41,319 bases of DNA, taken from Bradyrhizobium campsiandrae. GTDB taxonomy: Bacteria; Pseudomonadota; Alphaproteobacteria; Rhizobiales; Xanthobacteraceae. The position numbers and the translations under genes are program-made. Position 1 is the stretch's first letter; every line of letters begins with the position of its first letter. Location of the stretch: assembly GCF_014529705.1 (NCBI RefSeq), contig NZ_JAANIH010000075.1, positions 1 through 41,319 of the forward strand. Reading direction: 5' to 3'. Of this stretch, positions 33,746 through 40,679 are shown one piece after another. The notes under the pieces are model-generated. The model was not told the DNA's origin. It saw only the letters and a list, made by a program, of their open reading frames with translations, and did not search any database.

Positions 33746-34708
33746 TCACCCCAGTTTCCGGCCGATATCCAGGAATTTCTGCCGGCGCTGCTTGCGGATG
33801 GCCTCGCCGTCCAGGCCGCGGAGCTCGTCGAAGGCCTTGGCGATGGCCTCGCCAGTGGTGGCGATCATGGCGGCGGGGTCGCGATGGGCGCCGCCGACCG
33901 GCTCCTTCAGGATGGCGTCGATCACCCCGAAGCGGAGCATGTCCTGGGCGGTGATCTTCATGTTGTTGGCGGCTTCCTGCGCCTTGGAGCCGTCGCGCCA
34001 GAGGATGGAGGACGCCGCCTCCGGCGAGATCACGCTATAGATCGCGTGCTCCAGCATCAACACCTTGTTGGCGGTGGTGATGGCGATGGCGCCGCCGGAC
34101 ATGCCCTCGCCGGTGATGATGGCGACGTTCGGCACGGTCAGGGCCATGCAGGCATCGGTCGAGCGTGCGATCGCTTCGGCTTGTCCCCGCTCCTCGGCAC
34201 CGATGCCGGGATAGGCGCCGGCGGAATCGGCCAGCGAGAGCACGGGAAGGCCGAACCGTTCGGCCATCTCCATCAACCGCACGCATTTGCGGTAACCTTC
34301 CGGCCTCGCCATGCCAAAATTGTGCTTGATGCGGCTCTCGGTGGAATCGCCCTTTTCCTGGCCCATCACGCAGATGGCCTCGCCGCGGAAGCGGCCGAAG
34401 CCGGCGACCAGCGCCTCGTCCTCGCCGAACTTGCGGTCGCCGGCGAGCGGGGTGAATTCGGTGATCAGGCCCTTGATGAAGTCGTTGAAATGCGGCCGCT
34501 GCGGATGCCGCGCCACCAGCGTCTTCTGCCACGGCGTCAGGTTGGCATAGAGGTCGGCCAGCGCCTGCGCGGCCTTGTCCTCGATCCGCCCGATCTCATC
34601 CGTGATGTCGGCGCCGGAAGCCGCCAGCGTCCTGAGCTCGTCGACCTTGGAATCGAGCTCGGCGACGGGCTTTTCGAAGTCGAGATAGCTGCGCATCTGG
34701 TCTGGCAT
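33746..34708 (-). CDS. accA: Acetyl-CoA carboxylase carboxyltransferase subunit alpha
   Basis: AccA with AccD transfers the carboxyl group from biotin-AccB to acetyl-CoA, giving malonyl-CoA for fatty-acid synthesis. The 320-residue protein begins MPDQMRSYLDFEKPVAELDSK and contains DYLMFGD-type family blocks such as GDRKFGEDEALVAGFGRF, GMARPEGYRKCVRLMEMAERF, DSAGAYPGIGAEERGQAEAIA and GEGMSGGAIAI. Length and C-terminus (RRQKFLDIGRKLG) fit. The ATG at 34708 was chosen because residues upstream of MPDQ have no family character. It lies downstream of xerD on the same strand, with a 188-base gap that probably holds its promoter. Confidence 0.97.
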   Translation of the reverse strand: MPDQMRSYLDFEKPVAELDSKVDELRTLAASGADITDEIGRIEDKAAQALADLYANLTPWQKTLVARHPQRPHFNDFIKGLITEFTPLAGDRKFGEDEALVAGFGRFRGEAICVMGQEKGDSTESRIKHNFGMARPEGYRKCVRLMEMAERFGLPVLSLADSAGAYPGIGAEERGQAEAIARSTDACMALTVPNVAIITGEGMSGGAIAITTANKVLMLEHAIYSVISPEAASSILWRDGSKAQEAANNMKITAQDMLRFGVIDAILKEPVGGAHRDPAAMIATTGEAIAKAFDELRGLDGEAIRKQRRQKFLDIGRKLG

Positions 34709-34896
34709 CGTTTCAATATAGGGGGACGGGACGACGAGGCGAAGCGAGGTTGGCTTCAGGCAAAGAAGTTTAGCTTCTTCAAAGGGTTGACCTGTGCGCT
34801 CTCGGCAGCGCGCCAAATCAAGGATAAGGCCACGGCTCTTTCTGCGGAGATGTGGCCGAAGTCAAGGCGGTTTCGGCCGCCGCCGCGCGGCGGCGG

Positions 34897-35865
34897 CTAC
34901 TTCTCCGCCAGGGGATGCAGGTCGCGCACCAGGCTCTTCAGCCGCTCCTCGACCACATGGGTGTAGATCTGCGTGGTCGAGATGTCGGTGTGGCCGAGCA
35001 GGGTCTGCACGATGCGCAAATCGGCGCCATTGTGCAGGAGGTGGCTGGCAAAGGCGTGGCGCAGCACGTGCGGCGAAACCAGCCGGGCCTGCAGCCCCGA
35101 GGCGACCGCGAGCTCCTTGAGGTCGCGGGCAAAATGCTGCCGCGTCAGGTGCCCGCTCTCGCCGAAGGAGGGAAACAGCCATTTCGAGGCGGCGCGGCTG
35201 CCCTTCTTCTCGCCTTTCACAGCTTCGGTCGCGGCAAGATAATCCGCCATCGCCTGCCGCGAGGCCTCGTTGAGCGGCACCAGCCGTTCCTTGTCGCCCT
35301 TGCCGCGCACCACGATCATGCGGGCGTCGCGCTTGGCCGCCGAGCGCGGCAGCGACACCAGCTCGGAGACGCGCAGGCCCGTGGCGTAGAGCACCTCGAG
35401 CAGGCAGTAGAGCCGCAACGCCCGCAGCCGCTGCGACGGCGAAGCGTCCGCCGCCTCGCTCATCTCCTTGGCGCGGCGGAGCATGCGATCGACATCCGAG
35501 ATCGACAGCACTTTCGGCAGGCCGCGGCCGCGCTTGGGGCCCGACAGGATCGCCGCAGGATCTTCGCTCCGGATGCGCTCGTTCAGCAGGAAGCGGAACA
35601 GGTGCCGCATCGCCGACAGCCGCCGCGCGACGCTGGAGGATTTGAAGCCGCGCGCATCGAGGTCGCCGAGATAGTCGCGCAGGATCTGCGTCTCCGCGTC
35701 CACAAAGCTGTGGCCGGTACGGCCGAGAAACTCGGAAAAGTCGGTGAGGTCGCGCCTGTAGGCATCGAGCGTGTTGGCGCCGGCGCCCTGTTCCGCCGCG
35801 AGCATGTCGAGGAACAGGCCGGTGAGCTTGGCGTCGGAGGGCTTGCTGGCGGAGGATCTGCGCAT
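34897..35865 (-). CDS. xerD: Site-specific tyrosine recombinase XerD
   Basis: XerD with XerC resolves chromosome dimers at dif near FtsK. The 322-residue protein shows the complete catalytic set: Arg165 (ATGLRVSEL), Lys189 (GKGDKERLVPL), His266 and Arg269 (SPHVLRHAF), His292 (LLGHTD) and the nucleophile Tyr301 (TQIYTHV). Spacing matches E. coli XerD except for a five-residue insertion between Lys and His. The N-terminal SAM-like DNA-binding part (13-100) is present. It is not linked to any integrase cargo, and its accA and aroK surroundings argue for the housekeeping recombinase. A 48-codon gene lies 17 bases upstream. Confidence 0.95.
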   Translation of the reverse strand: MRRSSASKPSDAKLTGLFLDMLAAEQGAGANTLDAYRRDLTDFSEFLGRTGHSFVDAETQILRDYLGDLDARGFKSSSVARRLSAMRHLFRFLLNERIRSEDPAAILSGPKRGRGLPKVLSISDVDRMLRRAKEMSEAADASPSQRLRALRLYCLLEVLYATGLRVSELVSLPRSAAKRDARMIVVRGKGDKERLVPLNEASRQAMADYLAATEAVKGEKKGSRAASKWLFPSFGESGHLTRQHFARDLKELAVASGLQARLVSPHVLRHAFASHLLHNGADLRIVQTLLGHTDISTTQIYTHVVEERLKSLVRDLHPLAEK

Positions 35866-35882
35866 GCCCTTCAGGCTAGCTC

Positions 35883-36029
35883 CTATTTCTTGAGAAACTT
35901 ATCCGGCGGGATCGTCACCGTCATTTCTCGCGGCTTCGGATTGACGAAGTTGGCCAGCGCGAACACCACGCCATAGACGATGCCGGCGATCACGGCGACG
36001 ACCGTCAGGAAGCGGAACAGGCTGGGCAT
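35883..36029 (-). CDS. Small single-helix membrane protein, 48 residues
   Basis: The reading frame gives MPSLFRFLTVVAVIAGIVYG, then a few hydrophobic residues and VNPKPREMTVTIPPDKFLKK. There is one membrane helix (about 7-27) and a basic, proline-containing C-terminus on the other side. I recall short proteins of this type next to xerD in Bradyrhizobium and Rhodopseudomonas, sometimes labelled histidine kinase, a label the sequence does not support. It ends 17 bases before xerD on the same strand and may be co-transcribed, in a divergent gap from aroK. Function unknown. Confidence 0.7.
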   Translation of the reverse strand: MPSLFRFLTVVAVIAGIVYGVVFALANFVNPKPREMTVTIPPDKFLKK

Positions 36030-36212
36030 CGGGCAAGGTCTCGAGGAGGGTCTTGATACGGGTCTTGAACAGGCAAATTAACCAATGAAATCATCCAACA
36101 TGTTCGCCGTTTCGTGGCAAGAGTCCTCTGGCGAGGGCCCCGAGGGGGTCGTATAGGTGGCCGGGATGCCGCCTTTGGCGGCAGTTTGAGCGAGATCCAA
36201 TCGAGCGAAATG

Positions 36213-36836
36213 ATGTCCGACGCCGCGCTGCCAGCACAACCGAGCCTCGAGGCCGACATCCTGTCGGCGCTGGGAACGCGTTCGATCGTGCTGGTCGGCA
36301 TGATGGGCGTCGGCAAATCGACCATCGGTCGCCGCCTGGCGGCGCGGCTCAAGCTGACTTTTGTCGATGCCGACACCGAGATCGAGGCTGCGGCCGGCAT
36401 GACCATACCGGAGATTTTCGAGCGCCACGGCGAGCCGCATTTCCGCGATGGCGAGGCGCGGGTGATCGCGCGGCTGCTGGACGGTGGGCCGGTGGTGCTG
36501 GCGACCGGCGGCGGCGCCTTCATGCGCGAGGAGACGCGCACGCGCATCGCGGCCAAGGCGATCTCGATCTGGCTCAAGGCGGACCATGACGTCATCATGC
36601 GCCGGGTGCGCCGCCGCGCCGACCGGCCACTGCTCCAGACCGCCGATCCCGAAGGGACCGTGACACGCCTGCTCACCGAGCGCGAGCCGATCTATGGCCA
36701 TGCCGACCTCACCATCGCCTCGCGCGACGTGCCGCATGACCGAATCGTCGAGGAGTGCATCGAGACGCTGCATGCCCATCTCTGCGGTCAACAGACCGCC
36801 CAACCACCTGCCGACGTCGCGAGTGCCGTACGATGA
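36213..36836 (+). CDS. aroK: Shikimate kinase
   Basis: AroK phosphorylates shikimate to shikimate 3-phosphate in aromatic amino-acid synthesis. The 207-residue protein has Walker A GMMGVGKST (29-37), the shikimate-binding DADTEIEAAAGMTIPEIF and the FRDGEARVIARLL and ATGGGAF motifs, and a lid RRRADRPLL. The start is MSDAALPAQPSLE at 36213 (an ATG at 36210 precedes it); upstream residues are not family-like. Its TGA overlaps the ATG of aroB by 4 bases (ATGA), so the pathway enzymes are translationally coupled. Confidence 0.94.
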   Translation: MSDAALPAQPSLEADILSALGTRSIVLVGMMGVGKSTIGRRLAARLKLTFVDADTEIEAAAGMTIPEIFERHGEPHFRDGEARVIARLLDGGPVVLATGGGAFMREETRTRIAAKAISIWLKADHDVIMRRVRRRADRPLLQTADPEGTVTRLLTEREPIYGHADLTIASRDVPHDRIVEECIETLHAHLCGQQTAQPPADVASAVR

Positions 36837-37993
36837 CTGCGCCTTTGAAACATTCTGACCCGGTCAACGTCGGCGTCGCGTTGGAGAATCGCGCCTACGA
36901 CATCGTCATCGGCCGCGGCGTGCTGTCTTCGCTCGGTGCGCGGGTCGCGGCGTTGCGCCCCGGCGTGCGCACCGCCATCGTGACCGACCGCACCGTCGCA
37001 AAATATTGGCTCGAGCCGGCGGAAGCTTCGCTCGCAGCCGCCGGCATTCCGACCTCGCGCGTCGTCGTCGAGGAAGGCGAGATCTCCAAGACCTATGCCG
37101 GCCTCGAAAAGGTCAGCGAAGCCCTGATCGCCGCGAAGATCGAGCGCAACGATCTCGTCATCGCGCTCGGCGGCGGCGTGGTCGGCGATCTCGCCGGCTT
37201 TGCCGCGGCGATCCTGCGCCGCGGCGTCGATTTCGTGCAGGTGCCGACCTCGCTGCTGGCGCAGGTCGATTCATCCGTTGGCGGCAAGACCGGCATCAAC
37301 TCGCCGCAGGGCAAGAACCTGCTCGGCGCGTTCCATCAGCCGGTGCTCGTCATCGCCGACACGGCGGTGCTCGATACGCTGTCGCCGCGCCAGTTCCGCG
37401 CCGGCTATGCCGAGGTCGCCAAATATGGCGTGCTCGGCGACGAGGCCTTCTTCACCTGGCTGGAGAAGAACCACGCCGACATCTTTAGGGGTGGTTCGGC
37501 CCGCGAGCACGCGATCGCGACCTCCTGCCGCGCCAAGGCCGGTGTCGTCTCGCGCGACGAGCGCGAGACCGGCGAACGCGCGCTGCTCAATCTCGGCCAT
37601 ACCTTTGGACACGCGCTGGAAGCCGCGACCGGCTTCTCCGACCGCCTGTTCCACGGCGAGGGCGTCGCCATCGGCATGACGCTGGCGGCGCAGTTCTCCG
37701 CAAAGCTCGGCATGATCGGCGAGGCTGATGCGGCCCGCGTCGAGCGTCATCTGATCGACGCCGGCTTGCCAACGCGCTTGCAGGACATTGCCGGCTTTGC
37801 CCAGGAAGGCCTTGCGGATGCCGACGCGCTGATGGCGCTGATGGCGCAGGACAAGAAGGTCAAGCGCGGCAAGCTCACCTTCATCCTGCTCGAGGCCGTG
37901 GGACGCGCCGTCATCGCAAAAGATGTCGAGCCGACCCCGGTGCGCGACTTCCTGCAAGAGAAGCTGAAAGACAAGCTCGCCGTGAAGGCCTGA
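36833..37993 (+). CDS. aroB: 3-dehydroquinate synthase
   Basis: AroB converts DAHP to 3-dehydroquinate, using NAD and a metal ion. The 386-residue protein has the GGGVVGDLAGFAAAI nucleotide loop, PTSLLAQVDSSVGGKTGIN, the metal-ligand glutamate in AGYAEVAKYG and the histidines in LNLGHTFGHALE and FHGEGVAIGM. The gene overlaps aroK by 4 bases and is followed by a 78-base gap with a repeat. It and AroK act at two different steps of the same shikimate pathway. Confidence 0.97.
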   Translation: MTAPLKHSDPVNVGVALENRAYDIVIGRGVLSSLGARVAALRPGVRTAIVTDRTVAKYWLEPAEASLAAAGIPTSRVVVEEGEISKTYAGLEKVSEALIAAKIERNDLVIALGGGVVGDLAGFAAAILRRGVDFVQVPTSLLAQVDSSVGGKTGINSPQGKNLLGAFHQPVLVIADTAVLDTLSPRQFRAGYAEVAKYGVLGDEAFFTWLEKNHADIFRGGSAREHAIATSCRAKAGVVSRDERETGERALLNLGHTFGHALEAATGFSDRLFHGEGVAIGMTLAAQFSAKLGMIGEADAARVERHLIDAGLPTRLQDIAGFAQEGLADADALMALMAQDKKVKRGKLTFILLEAVGRAVIAKDVEPTPVRDFLQEKLKDKLAVKA

Positions 37994-38001
37994 CACGAAG
38001 A

Positions 38002-38045
38002 GCGTTTTCGAGCGAAGCGGATACCGGTTCGCGTCAAGAAAACGC
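38002..38045. repeat. Short palindromic intergenic repeat
   Basis: GCGTTTTC (38002-38009) pairs with GAAAACGC (38038-38045), and inside it GCGAA (38012-38016) pairs with TTCGC (38028-38032). The sequence AGCGTTTTCGAGCGAAG...GGATACCGGTTCGCG is one I recall as a recurrent intergenic palindrome of Rhizobiales; copy number cannot be checked here. It lies between aroB and the CNNM/CBS gene. Confidence 0.6.
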
Positions 38046-38071
38046 GTCAAGACAAGAACGTTGAGTGCTGC

Positions 38072-39376
38072 ATGGATTGGCTCGGCTTCACCATCGTCCT
38101 CTTCTGCCTGCTGGTCTCGGGCTTCTTCGCCGCGAGCGAGACGGCGTTGACCGGCGCCTCGCGCGCCAGCATGCTCAGGCTCTCCAAGCAGGGTAATCGC
38201 GATGCCGACGTGGTCTCGCAACTGCTCGACATGCGCGAGCGCCTGATCGGCGCGCTGCTGCTCGGCAACAACATCGCCAATATCACGGCTTCCGCGCTCG
38301 CAACCTCGATCTTCACCGCCTGGTTCGGCGATGTCGGCGTGCTCTATGCCACCGGCGTGATGACGGCGCTGGTCGTGATCTTCGCGGAGGTGCTGCCCAA
38401 GACCATCGCCATCAACGCGCCGGACCGCATGGCGCTCGCGGTCGCGCGCCCGATGCGGCTGACCATGTACGTGCTGGGGCCGCTGCTGCGGGTGGTGGAG
38501 GTCATCGTGCGGCTCTTGATGCGCGGCTTTGGTCTTGCCGGCGAGCACCAGGCGATCCTGTCGCCGACCGAGCGCTTGCGCGGCGCGGTCGACCTGCTGC
38601 ATCACGAGGGCAAGGTCGAGAAGCAGGACCGGGACATGCTCGGCGGCCTGCTCGACTTGCGCGAGCTCCAGGTCTCCGACGTCATGATCCATCGCACCGA
38701 GATGATGATGATCAACGCCGACATGCCGCCGGACGATCTGGTGCGCGAGGTGTTGGCGACCGAATACACCCGCATTCCGCTCTGGCGCGAGAAGCCGGAA
38801 AACATCATCGGAGTGCTCCACGCCAAGGATCTCCTGCGCGCCATCCGCGCCTCCGACGGCGATACCTCGCGCATCGACGTCTCCACCATCGCGCTGCCGC
38901 CCTGGTTCGTGCCGGAGATGCGGCCGCTCGCCGAGCAGCTCAAAGCATTCCGCCGCCGCAAGACCCATTTCGCGCTCGTGGTCGACGAGTACGGTGAAGT
39001 TGAAGGTCTCGTGACGCTGGAAGACATTCTGGAAGAGATCGTCGGCGACATCTCCGACGAGCACGACGTCGTCGTCGCGGGCGTGCGCGCCCAACCCGAC
39101 GGCTCCGTCGTGGTCGACGGCTCGGTGCCGATCCGCGATCTCAACCGCGCCATGGACTGGCGGCTGCCTGATGAAGAGGCAACCACGGTCGCCGGCCTCG
39201 TCATTCACGAGGCGCGCTCGATCCCCGATCGCGGCCAGAGCTTTACCTTCCACGGCTTCCGCTTCCGCGTCCTCCGCCGCGAACGCAACCGCATCACCGC
39301 GCTCCGTATTTCACCGGTCTCGCGGGAGACCGAGATGGAAGGGGCAAAGCCGAGGCGGGCCGGGACGTCGTTTTAG
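38072..39376 (+). CDS. CNNM/CBS-domain membrane protein (HlyC/CorC family)
   Basis: The 434-residue protein has an N-terminal DUF21/CNNM membrane part with about four helices (IVLFCLLVSGFFAASETALTGA; LLGNNIANITASALATSIF; VLYATGVMTALVVIFAEVLPKT), then two CBS domains (about 190-330; VMIHRTEMMMINADMPPDDL and FALVVDEYGEVEGLVTLEDILEEI) and a C-terminal CorC_HlyC domain. Such proteins are linked to Mg or Co efflux and to ion sensing by the CBS pair. The older haemolysin name is not meaningful. It follows aroB and probably has its own promoter. A hairpin at 39398-39429 follows it. Confidence 0.92.
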   Translation: MDWLGFTIVLFCLLVSGFFAASETALTGASRASMLRLSKQGNRDADVVSQLLDMRERLIGALLLGNNIANITASALATSIFTAWFGDVGVLYATGVMTALVVIFAEVLPKTIAINAPDRMALAVARPMRLTMYVLGPLLRVVEVIVRLLMRGFGLAGEHQAILSPTERLRGAVDLLHHEGKVEKQDRDMLGGLLDLRELQVSDVMIHRTEMMMINADMPPDDLVREVLATEYTRIPLWREKPENIIGVLHAKDLLRAIRASDGDTSRIDVSTIALPPWFVPEMRPLAEQLKAFRRRKTHFALVVDEYGEVEGLVTLEDILEEIVGDISDEHDVVVAGVRAQPDGSVVVDGSVPIRDLNRAMDWRLPDEEATTVAGLVIHEARSIPDRGQSFTFHGFRFRVLRRERNRITALRISPVSRETEMEGAKPRRAGTSF

Positions 39377-39397
39377 CCGCCACAACGGGTGTCCTCG

Positions 39398-39429
39398 CCC
39401 GCCTTATGCGCGCTTGCGCACTAGGCGGG
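39398..39429. terminator. Hairpin between CNNM/CBS gene and bolA
   Basis: Outer arms CCCGCCT/AGGCGGG and inner arms TGCGC/GCGCA around GCTT give a stable two-part stem-loop in the 69-base gap between two convergent genes. It can serve both directions. The plus side is not followed by a T-run. Confidence 0.55.
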
Positions 39430-39445
39430 GCACGACAGCGGTGTT

Positions 39446-39721
39446 TTACGTCCCGCCTTCCCCTGGCGCCTGCGCGTGGATCGCCAGGGCGTGCACGCTG
39501 CCGGAAAGTTCCGCTAATAGCGCCGCATTTATCATGCGGTGACGGTCGACCCGGCTCTTCCCTTTGAAGGCTTCAGACACGATATAAACGCGGAAGTGCG
39601 TCTCGCCGCTCGGCCGATGGCCGGTATGGCCCTCATGCAAATGTGACTCGTCGACGACCTCGAGGCTTTCCGGCGTGAAAGCTTCCTGCAACTTGTTGCT
39701 GATAGTGTCTTTCATAACCAT
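39446..39721 (-). CDS. bolA: BolA family protein
   Basis: The 91-residue protein carries the BolA core VVDESHLHEGHTGHRPSGET, FRVYIVSEAFKGKSRVDRHR and MINAALLAELSGSVHALAI. BolA proteins pair with monothiol glutaredoxins in iron-sulfur handling, and the invariant histidine in RVDRHRM is present. Start choice is open: ATG at 39721 (MVMKDTIS), 39715 or 39730 give nearly the same protein. The gene is divergent from the J-domain gene; this neighbourhood is common in Rhizobiales. Confidence 0.94.
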   Translation of the reverse strand: MVMKDTISNKLQEAFTPESLEVVDESHLHEGHTGHRPSGETHFRVYIVSEAFKGKSRVDRHRMINAALLAELSGSVHALAIHAQAPGEGGT

Positions 39722-39763
39722 GAGTCTCATTAAAGTCCGCGATCGCGCTCCGTCAACACCATA

Positions 39764-39810
39764 GGCCGCCTCCGGCGGCCGTCCTGAAAACGCCGAAGTG
39801 AAACTTCGGC
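39764..39810. other. Two hairpins in the bolA / J-domain divergent gap
   Basis: GGCCGCC-TCC-GGCGGCC (39764-39780) and GCCGAAG-TGAAA-CTTCGGC (39792-39810) are perfect 7-base-pair stems in a 157-base divergent gap. They may be a repeat fragment or 5' leader structure; no function is evident. Confidence 0.4.
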
Positions 39811-39878
39811 TACCGGTTTCAAGCTAATTGCAATGTCAAGACTTGAAGGTTTTTGCATTGCGTAGTCATAGTCAGCCC

Positions 39879-40511
39879 ATGCCGATCGATTCATCAAAGT
39901 TCTTCGACTCCATCCGCGTGAAGCCGCGGGGCAAGCAGGCCGAAGTGAAGCCGCGCGACACCGTGGTCGGTTGCGAATGGGCCGGGTGTCAGAACAAGGG
40001 CGCGCATCGCGCGCCGAAGGGCCGCGAGAACCAGCGCGAGTACTGGCACTTCTGTCTCGACCACGTGCGCGAGTACAATCAGAACTACAATTTCTTCTCC
40101 GGCATGAACGCCGAGGCCGTCGCGCGCTACCAGAAGGATGCGCTGACCGGGCATCGCCCGACCTGGAAGATGGGCGCCAATGGTGGCAAGAAGGGTGCGG
40201 AAGCCGAGATCGACATGGCGTCCGATCCGTTCAGCATGTTCTCCGAGATCAACGGACGCGCCAGCTGGCGGAAGGGCCCCGAGGCCGAGCCCAAGGCCGA
40301 GACGCGCAAGGTGATGAACGCCGAGCGCAAGGCGCTCCAGGTCATGGGCCTCGGCCCGAACTCCACGCTCGCCGACGTCAAGAGCAAGTACAAGGCGCTG
40401 GTCAAGCAACACCACCCCGACGCCAACGGCGGTGACCGCTCCACCGAGGATCGCCTGATCGAGATCATCAAGGCGTATAATTATCTGAAGACGGTGGTGC
40501 GGGAGGCGTAA
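39879..40511 (+). CDS. J-domain protein with N-terminal Cys/His motif
   Basis: The 210-residue protein has an N-terminal segment with Cys32, Cys37, Cys59 and His62 (GCEWAGCQNKGAHRAP; HFCLDHVREYNQNYNFF) that may bind zinc. Its C-terminal J domain (about 150-210) has KQHHPDANGG, with the HPD tripeptide at 179-181 that activates DnaK-type Hsp70. This domain order (Cys motif first, J domain last) is an alphaproteobacterial DnaJ-like type distinct from DnaJ itself. It lies divergent to bolA. The ATG at 39879 begins MPIDSSKFFDSIRVKPRG; codons upstream do not look coding. Confidence 0.92.
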   Translation: MPIDSSKFFDSIRVKPRGKQAEVKPRDTVVGCEWAGCQNKGAHRAPKGRENQREYWHFCLDHVREYNQNYNFFSGMNAEAVARYQKDALTGHRPTWKMGANGGKKGAEAEIDMASDPFSMFSEINGRASWRKGPEAEPKAETRKVMNAERKALQVMGLGPNSTLADVKSKYKALVKQHHPDANGGDRSTEDRLIEIIKAYNYLKTVVREA

Positions 40512-40552
40512 GGCTCTCGACTTTGTCGTACCGGCATTCGCCGCGACAACAG

Positions 40553-40650
40553 TATCGTAGGGTGGGCAAAGCGAAGCGTGCCCACGCATTTTTCGTGATC
40601 AGGAAAGATGGTGGGCACGGCGCAAGGGCGCCTTTGCCCACCCTACGATA
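40553..40650. repeat. Nested inverted-repeat element (MITE-like), copy 2
   Basis: Outer arms TATCGTAGGGTGGGCAAAG (40553-40571) and its exact reverse complement (40632-40650) enclose inner arms CGTGCCCAC (40577-40585) and GTGGGCACG (40611-40619). The architecture and the CGTAGGGTGGG core match the element at 33601-33727, but the inner sequence and length (98 against 127 bases) differ, so they are two members or subfamilies. It lies between two convergent genes. Confidence 0.8.
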
Positions 40651-40679
40651 TCGAACTCGCGGTGACATCCGCGACTTCC

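Noticed and set aside
34897..35865. xerD as the integrase of a genomic island
   Set aside because: No tRNA, direct repeats or cargo genes adjoin it, and sequence spacing matches housekeeping XerD.
35883..36029. Histidine kinase label for the 48-residue protein
   Set aside because: It has no kinase motifs and is far too short; only one membrane helix is present.
37271..39253. A 660-codon minus-strand frame opposite aroB and the CNNM/CBS gene
   Set aside because: It crosses two real genes on the other strand and their gap; composition is a shadow of theirs.
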